Part shown: positions 1 through 6,757 of the stretch, in pieces | Position numbering within the stretch: the first letter of the stretch is position 1 | Layout: the number at the start of each line of letters is the position of its first letter | Origin: Bacillota bacterium | GTDB lineage: Bacteria > Bacillota_C > Negativicutes > CTSoil-072 | DNA length: 15,172 nt | Direction of reading: 5' to 3' | NCBI GenBank assembly: GCA_017861495.1 | Contig: JAGFXW010000044.1 | Coordinates: 1-15,172 of the forward strand | Position numbers and translations under genes: made by a program | Notes under the pieces: generated by a model | Seen by the model: only the letters and a program-made list of their open reading frames with translations | What the model was told of the DNA's origin: nothing | Database searches by the model: none

Positions 1-829
1 ACCTAAACCAGAAGATGTGTCTATGGCTGAGAAGAGTGCGGTTTCTGAGGAAGAACTTTCAAATGTGCAGGAAATCGCTGTTGATTCTATAGTTCCTAAC
101 CCTTATCAACCAAGAAAATTATTTGATGATGAAGCATTGCAGGAATTGGCGGCTTCGATCCGTGAGTTTGGAATCATCCAGCCCTTATTAGTTCGGCCGG
201 CATCCCCCGGTTATGAGTTGATTGCCGGTGAGCGCCGGTTGCGGGCGGCAAAATTAGCGCAGTTGGCGATGGTTCCTGCCATTGTTAAAAATTTTAGCGA
301 TAAGGAAGCCGCAGAGTTGGCGATGATTGAGAACCTGCAGCGCGAGGACCTTCATTATTTGGATGAGGCATTGGGATTTCAGCAATTATTGGCTAATTTC
401 GGCTTTACCCAGGAGGAATTGGCCCGCCGGGTTGGGAAAAATCAATCGACCATTGCGAACAAGCTCCGCTTGCTGAAGTTGACAGACGACGTGCGTAAGG
501 TTATTCTCGAAACGAATCTTACAGAGCGACATGCTCGGGCGTTGTTGAAGCTGGACGATGAAAAACAGCAATTTATCGTGTTACAAGATGTACAGGCTAA
601 AAAATTGAACGTACGGGAAACCGAAGAGCTTGTCGAGCGGGTGGTGCAGCAGGCGGAGCCGGCTAAGCCAAAACAGAATATTGTCCGGATGATTAAAGAT
701 GTGCGGATATTTTTAAATACCATTCACAGCGTCATAAACCAAATGAAAAAAGCCGGAATGAAGATTAAAGTAGAGCAGACGCAAGATGACAAAGCGGTCT
801 ACTTAAAGTTAAAAATCCCCAAACGGTAG
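1..829 (+). CDS. noc: Nucleoid occlusion protein Noc (ParB family), 5' end cut by window edge
   Basis: This is a ParB/Spo0J-family CTPase that binds DNA. In Bacillus, Noc binds NBS sites, spreads, and tethers the chromosome to the membrane to block Z-ring assembly over the nucleoid. Counting from the GTG at 17, the ParB N-terminal domain carries the nucleotide motifs GERR (71-74) and ENLQRED (105-111), followed by a helix-turn-helix around 130-155. The recognition region reads NQSTIANKL and later TERHARA, so it has Q143, K149 and R171 where ParB proteins have R, T or similar, and G. This favours Noc over ParB, as does the C-terminal DVRIFLNTI...LKIPK segment. The frame is open to the window start (P-K-P-E-D-V-S-M), so the GTG at 17 and ATG at 23 are probably internal and the membrane-targeting N-terminus lies upstream. 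Confidence 0.88.
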   Translation, partial: PKPEDVSMAEKSAVSEEELSNVQEIAVDSIVPNPYQPRKLFDDEALQELAASIREFGIIQPLLVRPASPGYELIAGERRLRAAKLAQLAMVPAIVKNFSDKEAAELAMIENLQREDLHYLDEALGFQQLLANFGFTQEELARRVGKNQSTIANKLRLLKLTDDVRKVILETNLTERHARALLKLDDEKQQFIVLQDVQAKKLNVRETEELVERVVQQAEPAKPKQNIVRMIKDVRIFLNTIHSVINQMKKAGMKIKVEQTQDDKAVYLKLKIPKR

Positions 830-872
830 AGTTTGTTGGCAGGCGGACCTGCAATCCATAGTATGCATATTT

Positions 873-878
873 TATAAT
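873..878 (+). promoter_or_regulatory. Possible -10 box for the ferritin-like gene
   Basis: A perfect TATAAT sits 20 bases before the start codon and just ahead of the ribosome binding site AAGGAGG. No good -35 box is visible at 16-18 bases upstream, and the resulting leader would be very short, so the assignment is weak. Confidence 0.25.
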
Positions 879-898
879 TGATAAGGAGGTTTTGTATT

Positions 899-1420
899 AT
901 GGAAAATTCCTTGGCGGTTATTCAATTTGCTCTGAGTATGGAAAAGGAAGGAGAACTTTTTTTTGCCGCTGCGGCGGAACAGGTACAGGATGGGGAAGCT
1001 AAAACAATGTTTTTGGAGCTTTCCCAGTGGGAAAAGACGCACCAGGAGTTTTTGCAGGAACAATATGATTCCCTCTCGAAAAAGGGCAAGTGGTCCGAGA
1101 AGCTGGATATGAGTCTGTATGATCAGGAAAGCATGAAGTGGTCGACCTTTTACCGCCGCGGCAGCGGTGAAGGTCCAGAACCGACAGTTGGTATCAATAC
1201 GTCCACTACGGACTTGTCGGCCTTGCGGCTGGCGATGTTTATCGAAACGGATCTGTATACTTTCTATCAAAACGCCGCAACCCATACTGCAGCTCCGGAG
1301 GGGAAAAAGATATTGTTGATGTTGGCAGAGTGGGAATTGAACCACCGGAAGATCATTGAATCGTATTATGAGGAAACGCGGCAAAGTTTATGGAGCCAGA
1401 TGGGGTTTGCCCCCTTTTAA
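899..1420 (+). CDS. Ferritin-like / rubrerythrin-type diiron protein
   Basis: A 173-residue cytoplasmic protein with the four-helix diiron pattern of the rubrerythrin/ferritin-like superfamily. Probable iron ligands are E15 (SMEKEG), E45 and H48 (WEKTH), E116 (FIETDLYTFY) and E146 and H149 (WELNH), which form the usual E / ExxH / E / ExxH set. There is no CxxC rubredoxin domain, so it is a rubrerythrin-like domain alone. Such proteins act in peroxide reduction or iron handling in anaerobes; the substrate cannot be told from the sequence. The ATG at 899 is preferred over an in-frame ATG at 878 because AAGGAGG lies about 9 bases upstream. It follows noc by about 70 bases and ends just before a strong terminator. 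Confidence 0.8.
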   Translation: MENSLAVIQFALSMEKEGELFFAAAAEQVQDGEAKTMFLELSQWEKTHQEFLQEQYDSLSKKGKWSEKLDMSLYDQESMKWSTFYRRGSGEGPEPTVGINTSTTDLSALRLAMFIETDLYTFYQNAATHTAAPEGKKILLMLAEWELNHRKIIESYYEETRQSLWSQMGFAPF

Positions 1421-1431
1421 ACGATCGTAAG

Positions 1432-1470
1432 AACGCCCTGCAGCAGTTGCTGCAGGGCGTTTGTTTTTTT
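1432..1470 (+). terminator. Rho-independent terminator after the ferritin-like gene
   Basis: A GC-rich hairpin pairs AACGCCCTGCAGC (1432-1444) with GCTGCAGGGCGTT (1449-1461) around a tetraloop and is followed by TGTTTTTTT to 1470. It lies 11 bases after the stop codon. The left flank has no matching A-run, so it is a one-way terminator for rightward transcription. Confidence 0.93.
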
Positions 1471-1507
1471 GTACACACCAGAAAGTATAACATTTTATCT
1501 GGTGTAC
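1471..1507. repeat. Inverted repeat between convergent genes
   Basis: CACCAGA (1476-1482) is matched by TCTGGTG (1498-1504) across a 15-base AT-rich centre. GTAC also occurs at both outer ends (1471-1474 and 1504-1507), offset by two bases. It could be a protein-binding palindrome or part of a larger structured element with 1511-1565. No U-tract follows on either strand. Confidence 0.5.
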
Positions 1508-1510
1508 ATA

Positions 1511-1565
1511 AGCGCAACCAGCGACGTCCACCGTCGCTATGAAAGTTCGGCGCAAGCCGGGTTTT
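1511..1565 (+). other. Candidate structured element, three-way junction, function unknown
   Basis: Three nested pairings can be drawn. The closing stem is AACC (1516-1519) with GGTT (1560-1563). One hairpin is AGCGACG (1520-1526) with CGTCGCT (1532-1538). The other is CGGC (1548-1551) with GCCG (1556-1559), closed by a GCAA tetraloop, which is GNRA type on the plus strand. A purine-rich joiner ATGAAAGTT links the two hairpins. It matches no riboswitch or small RNA I recognise. The stretch 1566-1621 holds only a weak AT hairpin (1572-1587) followed by TTTTT. Confidence 0.3.
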
Positions 1566-1621
1566 CCAATCATTAAGGAAGTTTAATAATTTTTATGTGG
1601 TTACGTAGACTTACATGCCAA

Positions 1622-2494
1622 TCACTTAGCTGTTAAGGCTTTAGCGATGTTTACGGCCTGGATTCCATCCGCTGCGTAAGCGTCTGCACCTGCCTGCTGT
1701 GCATATTCCGGTGTGAGAACTGCACCGCCGACAATAATTTGGGCTGTGGATTTGGCAGCCCGCAGAACGGCAATTGTTTCATCCAGCGCCGGCAAGGTGG
1801 TTGTCATTAAAGCGCAGAGGCCGACAATATCCGGCTTATATTTGGTTGTTGCCTTTAAAATTGTTTGGGGCGGGACATCTTTTCCTAGATCAATAACATA
1901 AAAACCATTATTTTCCATAAGGGCGGCAACAATGTTTTTGCCGAGATCGTGGATATCGCCCTCGACTGTGGCGAGAAGAACGGTTCCAAGACTTTTTACG
2001 GAATGGGAGGGCAACGTTTCTTTGATGGTCACAAAAGCCGCGCGCATTGTTTCTGCAGCTAACATCACTTGCGGCAGATAGCATCGCCCGGCGCCAAATG
2101 CGGTTCCCACTTCATTCATGGCGGCGGTGAGGGCTTTATCCGTAATTTCGAGGGGGGAATATCCGGCCTCTAATGCGGCCTTAACCAATGGAATGATGCT
2201 TTCTTTTTCGCCGTTAATGACAGTTTGGCGAATTGCTTCCAATGGATCAGACTGGATTGGCGCGGTGGTTGTCTGCGGCAGCGCTTCCTTTGGAGCCTGT
2301 TTTTGAATGTAGTTTTTGCTGCCAACATCCTGACCGAGTATTACGGCCGATGCAGCCAATGCATCCTGCATGGAGGTATCATAGGGATTTAAAATCGGCG
2401 CATCCAAGCCGGCTGCCAGACACATGCAGCAAAATGAAGAAACCAAAATGCTCACGATACAAGCGTAACGTTTCCAGGATGCCCTTGCCGGCAT
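1622..2494 (-). CDS. metH: Methionine synthase, C-terminal cobalamin-binding part (fragment of broken metH)
   Basis: This reading frame carries the corrinoid half of a B12-dependent methionine synthase. Counting from the ATG at 2494, residues 84-160 form the helical methylcobalamin cap domain. Residues 168-290 form the B12-binding Rossmann fold, with the ligand motif DIHDLG (180-185, H182 being the axial ligand) and GG at 256-257. The first 22 residues are an out-of-frame reading of the upstream metH codons. True homology starts about MCLAAGLDAP (residue 24), which would be an internal ATG at 2425 with no ribosome binding site. It is therefore more likely the detached 3' part of metH than an independent corrinoid protein. 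There is no activation domain; that function is in the separate protein at 3925-4626. Confidence 0.8.
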   Translation of the reverse strand: MPARASWKRYACIVSILVSSFCCMCLAAGLDAPILNPYDTSMQDALAASAVILGQDVGSKNYIQKQAPKEALPQTTTAPIQSDPLEAIRQTVINGEKESIIPLVKAALEAGYSPLEITDKALTAAMNEVGTAFGAGRCYLPQVMLAAETMRAAFVTIKETLPSHSVKSLGTVLLATVEGDIHDLGKNIVAALMENNGFYVIDLGKDVPPQTILKATTKYKPDIVGLCALMTTTLPALDETIAVLRAAKSTAQIIVGGAVLTPEYAQQAGADAYAADGIQAVNIAKALTAK

Positions 2495-3941
2495 CGGGGT
2501 TGGCAGCCAGTGTCAATACCAGCGCATCGAGAACGAAGTCTGCATCGTTTAATCCTGTTTGGCGAGCTGCATCGATGATCGTCTGGACTGCTTCAATTTT
2601 TTCTGCCGGTGTAGAAGGTAATCCGGCGCCGGTCACAGGAAGGCAGATGATGGCCGCCCCATATTTTTTGGCGAGTGGCAAAAATTGTTCTAACCGCTTT
2701 GGTTCAGCGGTCAAGGAGTTAATTAAAGCCCGTCCAGGATAATAGCGGAGTCCGGCTTCCAAAGCAGACGGATCGGTTGTATCGATTGAGAGAGGAGCCG
2801 CGACCAGCATCGACAAGGTTTCGACGGCTTGTTTCATCGTATCGGCCTGGTCTATACCTGGCACGCCCATATTTACGTCTAGGATTTGTGCACCGGCTTG
2901 GATTTGCGCCAATGCTTCTTTTTTTATGGAAGTAAAGTCTTTGGCGCGGAGATCGGCTGCCAATGCTTTGCGGCCGGTCGGATTAATCCGTTCACCGATG
3001 ACGACGGTTGGGAAGTTCGCGCCTAGGTATACCGTGTTCGTCCGGCTTGTCAACGCCGTTGGGATTGTAAGCTGCGTGCGGAACGGCGGGTTTGTCAGGT
3101 AACCGCAATTTTGCAAGGTATCCCGGACTGCTTTGATGTGGGCAGGCGTTGACCCGCAGCAGGCGCCGATGTATGCCGCTCCCGCTTCTACTAATTTTGG
3201 CGCCCATTCGGCCATTTGCTCCGGTGTCATCGGAAAGATCGTTCGCCCGTTTTCCAGGCGCGGCATGCCGGCATTTGGTTGGATGCTGACCGGCAAGTTT
3301 GTTGTTTGCGCGATCTTAGAAACAACTTCCAAAAGTTGTTCCGGTCCGAGCGAGCAGTTGGCGCCAATCACATGGGCGCCCAAGGAAGAGAGGGTTATGG
3401 CCGCTGTAACCGGGTCTGTGCCGGTAACGGTGCGACCGTCTGCGCCAAATGAAAACTGGCAGATGATTGGTTTTGTGGTAGCGGCTTTGGCTGCCAGCAA
3501 GGCAGCGCGCATTTCCTGGATATCAATGATTGTTTCGATGATAATCATATCAACGCCGCAAGCGTCAAGGCACTGAGCTTGTTCGTAATACACGTCAAAC
3601 GTGGTTTCAAATGATTGATCGCCAAGCGGTGCTATGAACTTGCCGGTTGGTCCAACCGAACCGGCAACTTGCGTATTAGGACCACAGGCGGACCGTGCCG
3701 TTTTTACGGCGGATGCGTTCAGCAGCGCCACTTTATCCTGCAGGTTATAGTGGCTCAATTTGATCCGGTTTGCGCCAAAGGTATTGGTGGTGATGATATT
3801 AGCTCCCGCCAAAACATATTGGCGGTGAATTTCGGCTAATGCTTCCGGATTTTCCAGCGTCCATAATTCGGGGCAATATCCCGGGGGTAAACCGGCTGCT
3901 TGCAGCATGGTTCCCAAGCCGCCGTCAAAAATCTTTATCAT
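2379..3941 (-). CDS. metH: Methionine synthase, homocysteine- and methyltetrahydrofolate-binding domains (fragment of broken metH)
   Basis: A 520-residue product. Residues 1-290 are the homocysteine S-methyltransferase barrel, with zinc-binding cysteines C196 (GANCS) and C261-C262 (GACCGS). Residues 314-500 are the pterin-binding barrel, starting VIGERINPTGRK. Intact MetH moves the methyl group of methyltetrahydrofolate to cobalamin and then to homocysteine, giving methionine. The barrel is cut at about residue 501 (EHFGF); the last 19 codons are out of frame and end at TGA. The ATG at 3941 is chosen because AAAGGAG lies about 10 bases upstream and the protein then starts MIKIFDGGLGT, as in the family. 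The frame stays open further upstream to 4169 only by chance, inside the neighbouring gene. It overlaps that gene's end by 17 bases, implying translational coupling. Confidence 0.85.
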   Translation of the reverse strand: MIKIFDGGLGTMLQAAGLPPGYCPELWTLENPEALAEIHRQYVLAGANIITTNTFGANRIKLSHYNLQDKVALLNASAVKTARSACGPNTQVAGSVGPTGKFIAPLGDQSFETTFDVYYEQAQCLDACGVDMIIIETIIDIQEMRAALLAAKAATTKPIICQFSFGADGRTVTGTDPVTAAITLSSLGAHVIGANCSLGPEQLLEVVSKIAQTTNLPVSIQPNAGMPRLENGRTIFPMTPEQMAEWAPKLVEAGAAYIGACCGSTPAHIKAVRDTLQNCGYLTNPPFRTQLTIPTALTSRTNTVYLGANFPTVVIGERINPTGRKALAADLRAKDFTSIKKEALAQIQAGAQILDVNMGVPGIDQADTMKQAVETLSMLVAAPLSIDTTDPSALEAGLRYYPGRALINSLTAEPKRLEQFLPLAKKYGAAIICLPVTGAGLPSTPAEKIEAVQTIIDAARQTGLNDADFVLDALVLTLAANPDAGKGILETLRLYREHFGFFILLHVSGSRLGCADFKSL

Positions 3942-4626
3942 GATTTGTTGTCTCCTTTCGTGCCAGGCAGGAATTTTGATTGCAATGTTGGCAACTGAGA
4001 TGGTTTGTATCAAGCGGATAGCTTTGGGCTTGCGTTGGATATAAACCGACAATTGCCGTAACTGACTTACGCGGGACCAGCATAGATGCGGCGGTGAGGG
4101 TAATTCCGAGCGCCGGGCCGCCAGAGAGAGGTAAAATTTCCTTTTGTGACAAAATATTCCAATCGCCATACCCAGGGCTAAATCGGTTACCGCTTACCAA
4201 ACCAGCCGCAGAGGACTGATGACGAATGATGCGGCAAAGTTCATCTGCCGTTTGTTCTACCGCGGCAGTTCCTGCTGCATCGAGCAGCAAAGCGGCCGTA
4301 TATGAATTGTCAGCAAACAAGCGGGTGACTTCTTCTTCTAAGGTGGTGCTAATCGTTACTGCCAATATGGCAACTTGTACAGCGCCGGTAAGAAATTTTT
4401 GAATGTTTTTCCCTTCTAAAGTAACAGGATCGGGCGTATAAATTATATGGGAAGCCTCGTCATACGGGTACGTATTCCAGGTTCCTTGCGGATGAATGAG
4501 TAGAATTGCCTCACGCATCGCGGTTTGCAGCATTTGCTCTGAGAAATCTGTTTGCGGACTAAGACCGGCATAACGGCGAACTTCGGAAGCCTTCAGGGTT
4601 GTTATCGTCGGGTAATACGTTTGCAT
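3925..4626 (-). CDS. Methionine synthase reactivation protein (stand-alone MetH activation domain)
   Basis: A 233-residue protein of the vitamin B12-dependent methionine synthase activation-domain family. In large MetH enzymes this domain binds S-adenosylmethionine and supports reductive methylation of oxidised cob(II)alamin. Here it is a separate gene, as in many clostridia and Negativicutes. Diagnostic segments are RFSPGYGDWN (about residue 152) and MLVPRKSVTAIVG (about 187), the substrate-binding core. A cysteine-rich tail, CQHCNQNSCLAR, near the C-terminus is typical of the stand-alone form. The ATG at 4626 has AAGGAGG four to five bases upstream. It is the first gene of the leftward unit and overlaps metH, so it should be co-translated with it. 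The gene itself appears intact although its partner metH is broken. Confidence 0.87.
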   Translation of the reverse strand: MQTYYPTITTLKASEVRRYAGLSPQTDFSEQMLQTAMREAILLIHPQGTWNTYPYDEASHIIYTPDPVTLEGKNIQKFLTGAVQVAILAVTISTTLEEEVTRLFADNSYTAALLLDAAGTAAVEQTADELCRIIRHQSSAAGLVSGNRFSPGYGDWNILSQKEILPLSGGPALGITLTAASMLVPRKSVTAIVGLYPTQAQSYPLDTNHLSCQHCNQNSCLARKETTNHDKDF

Positions 4627-4742
4627 GACAACCTCCTTCAGTCGTTCGGGTTTTACGATACTTCAAAAATTTATTGTGTTGGAATGGCGTATACTGTACG
4701 AAGATCATGGTGGTAACTTTAGGTTAAAATATACGCAAACGA

Positions 4743-4761
4743 GTTCCTATTATATAGGAAC
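4743..4761. promoter_or_regulatory. Operator-like palindrome over the leftward promoter
   Basis: GTTCCTAT (4743-4750) and ATAGGAAC (4754-4761) form a perfect 8-base inverted repeat around TAT. A further TAGGAAC half-site lies at 4776-4782, exactly 21 bases (two helical turns) from the matching arm. Read leftward, the palindrome contains TATAAT, so a bound dimer would cover the -10 box. Confidence 0.6.
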
Positions 4762-4774
4762 ATAAGTTGGTCAA
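4747..4774 (-). promoter_or_regulatory. Probable leftward promoter of the activation gene and metH
   Basis: On the minus strand, TTGACC (complement of 4769-4774) acts as the -35 box. The -10 is TATAAT (4749-4754, a short 14-base spacer) or TAATAG (4747-4752, 16 bases). The sub-optimal spacing together with the overlapping palindrome suggests a controlled promoter. Confidence 0.5.
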
Positions 4775-4907
4775 TTAGGAACAAAATAACAAAATGATGT
4801 TTGAACTTAATGATAGACTGCGGAAACTTTTCTGTCAAGAAAAGACAGCGATCTCTATACCAATTATAAGATAATTATTAAAGTAGGGAGTTTGCCGCAG
4901 GATTTTA

Positions 4908-4936
4908 TTGTCGGACTAGGGAAACTACATTATAAT
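4908..4936 (+). promoter_or_regulatory. Sigma-A type promoter for soj-parB
   Basis: TTGTCG (4908-4913) and a perfect TATAAT (4931-4936) are separated by 17 bases. Transcription would start near 4943, leaving a leader of about 30 bases before soj. Confidence 0.75.
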
Positions 4937-4974
4937 AAAAAGATGGTTATTGGAGCTTATATGAGGTGAAAAGT

Positions 4975-5736
4975 GTGGTCAAAATAATCGCTATTGCTAA
5001 TCAAAAAGGCGGGGTGGGCAAAACCACTACAGCGGTAAATTTAGGAGCTTGCCTGGCTAAGCTGGGAAAAAAGGTTTTATTGGTGGATATTGACCCGCAA
5101 GGTAATTCTACCAGCGGATTAGGTCTCAATAAATCCGGCATCAAACGCTGTACGTATGACGTTTTAGTAAATGATATTGATATGGCGGAAATTATTGTAT
5201 CAACGGAAATTGACAAGTTATTTTTGGCGCCGGCTACCATTCAATTGGCTGGGGCTGAAATTGAGCTGGTTTCTGTCATGTCGCGCGAAAACCGATTGAA
5301 AAGGGCATTGGAACAAGTGAAATACCAGTATGATTTTGTCATCATTGATTGCCCGCCGTCACTCGGGCTGCTTACGTTAAATGCGTTAACGGCGGCTTCA
5401 TCAGTGTTGGTTCCTATCCAATGTGAATTTTATGCGTTGGAAGGAGTTTCGCAGTTGATGAATACCATTTCTTTGGTGCAGAGGAATTTAAATCCGGCAC
5501 TGAACTTGGAAGGCGTTTTGATGACCATGTTTGATGCGCGAACCAATTTATCCATTCAAGTGGTGGATGAAGTAAAACGGCATTTTCGGAATAAAGTATA
5601 TCAAACCATTATTCCTCGGAATGTGCGTTTAAGCGAGGCCCCGAGTCATGGGCAGCCGGTTATCATTTATGATGCAAAGTCCAAAGGAGCAGAAGTGTAT
5701 TTAGAACTTGCTAAGGAGGTGATCGGGGATGAGTAA
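4975..5736 (+). CDS. soj: Chromosome partition ATPase Soj/ParA
   Basis: A 253-residue ParA-type deviant Walker ATPase. It binds DNA non-specifically as an ATP dimer, interacts with ParB at parS to move or separate origins, and in Bacillus also controls DnaA. Visible motifs are the deviant Walker A KGGVGKTT (11-18), with both lysines, the DIDPQGN loop, and the Walker [10 protein letters not shown]. The GTG at 4975 is preferred because GAGGTG lies six bases upstream and the protein then begins [13 protein letters not shown], like its homologues. An in-frame GTG at 4966 would add three residues and cannot be excluded. The stop codon overlaps the parB start by 8 bases, so the two are translationally coupled. 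Confidence 0.93.
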   Translation: MVKIIAIANQKGGVGKTTTAVNLGACLAKLGKKVLLVDIDPQGNSTSGLGLNKSGIKRCTYDVLVNDIDMAEIIVSTEIDKLFLAPATIQLAGAEIELVSVMSRENRLKRALEQVKYQYDFVIIDCPPSLGLLTLNALTAASSVLVPIQCEFYALEGVSQLMNTISLVQRNLNPALNLEGVLMTMFDARTNLSIQVVDEVKRHFRNKVYQTIIPRNVRLSEAPSHGQPVIIYDAKSKGAEVYLELAKEVIGDE

Positions 5737-6625
5737 ACGCGGTTTAGGTCGTGGCTTGGATGCACTAATTTCTACTACTGGAGTACAGGCTTCCGAGCAG
5801 GAGAATATTGCGGAAATTGCCGTGCGTGAAATTGTGGCAAATCGTTTCCAGCCCCGCCGATTGTTTGAGCCGGAAAAATTATCGGAATTAGCAGAATCCA
5901 TTAAACAGTATGGCGTTTTACAGCCGGTGGTGGTTCGCAGAATGGCGAAAGGGTTTGAATTGGTTGCTGGCGAACGGCGCTGGCGGGCATCGCAGTTAGC
6001 GGGCTTGAGAACGATTCCGGCGGTGGTTCGCTCATACACTGATTCACAAATGACGGAAATTGCTTTGATTGAAAATTTGCAGCGCCAAGATTTGAATCCA
6101 ATTGAAGAAGCGTTCGCTTACCGGAGGCTGATGGACGAATTTAATTTGACACAGGATGTCGTGGCGAACCGTGTCGGACGCAGTCGATCGTATATTGCCA
6201 ATATGGTTCGGCTTATTCATTTGCCGGATGCTATCCAAGATTTTGTTTCACGTGGAACATTAACGATGGGACAAACAAGGCCCTTGCTGGCGTTAGAGAA
6301 TGAGGAATTACAAATCCTAGCGGCGCGACGGATTATTGACGAAGATTTGTCGGCAAGAGACGCAGAAGAGTTAGTTCGTAAATTAAATGAGAGTCCAACA
6401 GAGCGACAAGTTTCGCCACGGATCCCGAAAGAGGTATTTATGGCCGAAGCGGAAGATCGCCTAAAAATGCTGCTGGGCACGAAGGTGCATATAAAGCCAG
6501 GAAAATTGAAAAGCCGGATCGAGATCGAATTTCATTCGGCGGAGGAATTGGATCGCATTATCGAAACCATGTCTTCTACCGCCTATGTGCCAACCCACAA
6601 AGTAAGAGCGAATTTTATTGTGTAA
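5729..6625 (+). CDS. parB: Chromosome partition protein ParB/Spo0J
   Basis: A 298-residue CTP-dependent DNA clamp that loads at parS. The N-terminal [11 protein letters not shown] (4-14) is the ParA-stimulating motif. The CTP-binding motifs are [13 protein letters not shown] (75-87) and ENLQRQD (115-121), and the helix-turn-helix around 138-162 reads [14 protein letters not shown]153 and G181 (TMGQ) at specificity positions match ParB rather than Noc. The C-terminal dimerisation domain follows. AAGGAGGTGAT, starting about 16 bases before the ATG, is the ribosome binding site and lies inside soj. The gene carries a parS sequence in its own coding region (6244-6259). Confidence 0.95.
   Translation: MSKRGLGRGLDALISTTGVQASEQENIAEIAVREIVANRFQPRRLFEPEKLSELAESIKQYGVLQPVVVRRMAKGFELVAGERRWRASQLAGLRTIPAVVRSYTDSQMTEIALIENLQRQDLNPIEEAFAYRRLMDEFNLTQDVVANRVGRSRSYIANMVRLIHLPDAIQDFVSRGTLTMGQTRPLLALENEELQILAARRIIDEDLSARDAEELVRKLNESPTERQVSPRIPKEVFMAEAEDRLKMLLGTKVHIKPGKLKSRIEIEFHSAEELDRIIETMSSTAYVPTHKVRANFIV
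6244..6259. promoter_or_regulatory. parS: parS site inside parB
   Basis: TGTTTCACGTGGAACA is a full match, on the opposite strand, to the Bacillus parS consensus TGTTNCACGTGAAACA. It lies in codons for FVSRGTL of parB. A parS inside spo0J is also known in Bacillus subtilis. Confidence 0.9.
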
Positions 6626-6651
6626 TAAATTGTAACTGCAGTACATTTTAT

Positions 6652-6689
6652 GAGCCGGCTTCAATAAGAGAAGAAATGATAGCCGGTTC
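6652..6689 (+). terminator. Hairpin after parB, weak terminator candidate
   Basis: GAGCCGGCT (6652-6660) pairs with AGCCGGTTC (6681-6689), nine pairs including one G-U, across a 20-base loop. No U-tract follows, so termination is doubtful. Confidence 0.3.
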
Positions 6690-6757
6690 AATCGTTTCTA
6701 TAACGACGCATGGATTGCGATGTTGAAAACCGGCGGCTTGGCTGGAAAATATGGTAT

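Larger units (their letters stand above)
1622..3941 (-). pseudogene. metH: metH as a whole: disrupted by internal deletion plus frame change
   Basis: The two halves would form one protein of roughly 800 residues, the usual length for clostridial-type MetH lacking a fused activation domain. At the join, LYREHFGF in the first frame meets CLAAGLDAP in the other. The conserved pterin-domain segment that normally lies between them (of the SNxSFGLP type) is found in no frame. A single-base error would not remove this segment, so the lesion is either a real deletion or a collapsed assembly. Confidence 0.7.
4627..4974. other. Divergent control region between the met genes and soj
   Basis: An AT-rich stretch with no credible gene. 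Its left part holds the leftward promoter and operator-like repeats, with a leader of about 110 bases before the activation gene. The middle holds a small inverted repeat at 4827-4848, where CTTTTCT/AGAAAAG and CTGTC/GACAG are mutually exclusive pairings. The right part holds the soj promoter. I see no S-box (SAM), T-box or cobalamin riboswitch consensus in the leader. Confidence 0.6.

Noticed and set aside
2233..2742. Plus-strand open frame opposite metH
   Set aside because: It is antisense to conserved MetH coding sequence and the translation has no recognisable domain or ribosome binding site.
3942..4169. 76 extra N-terminal codons for metH
   Set aside because: They lie out of frame within the activation gene, resemble no family sequence, and a good ribosome binding site supports the ATG at 3941.
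4627..4740. SAM or cobalamin riboswitch in the met leader
   Set aside because: The leader lacks the conserved cores of either class and shows no terminator hairpin with a U-tract before the start codon.
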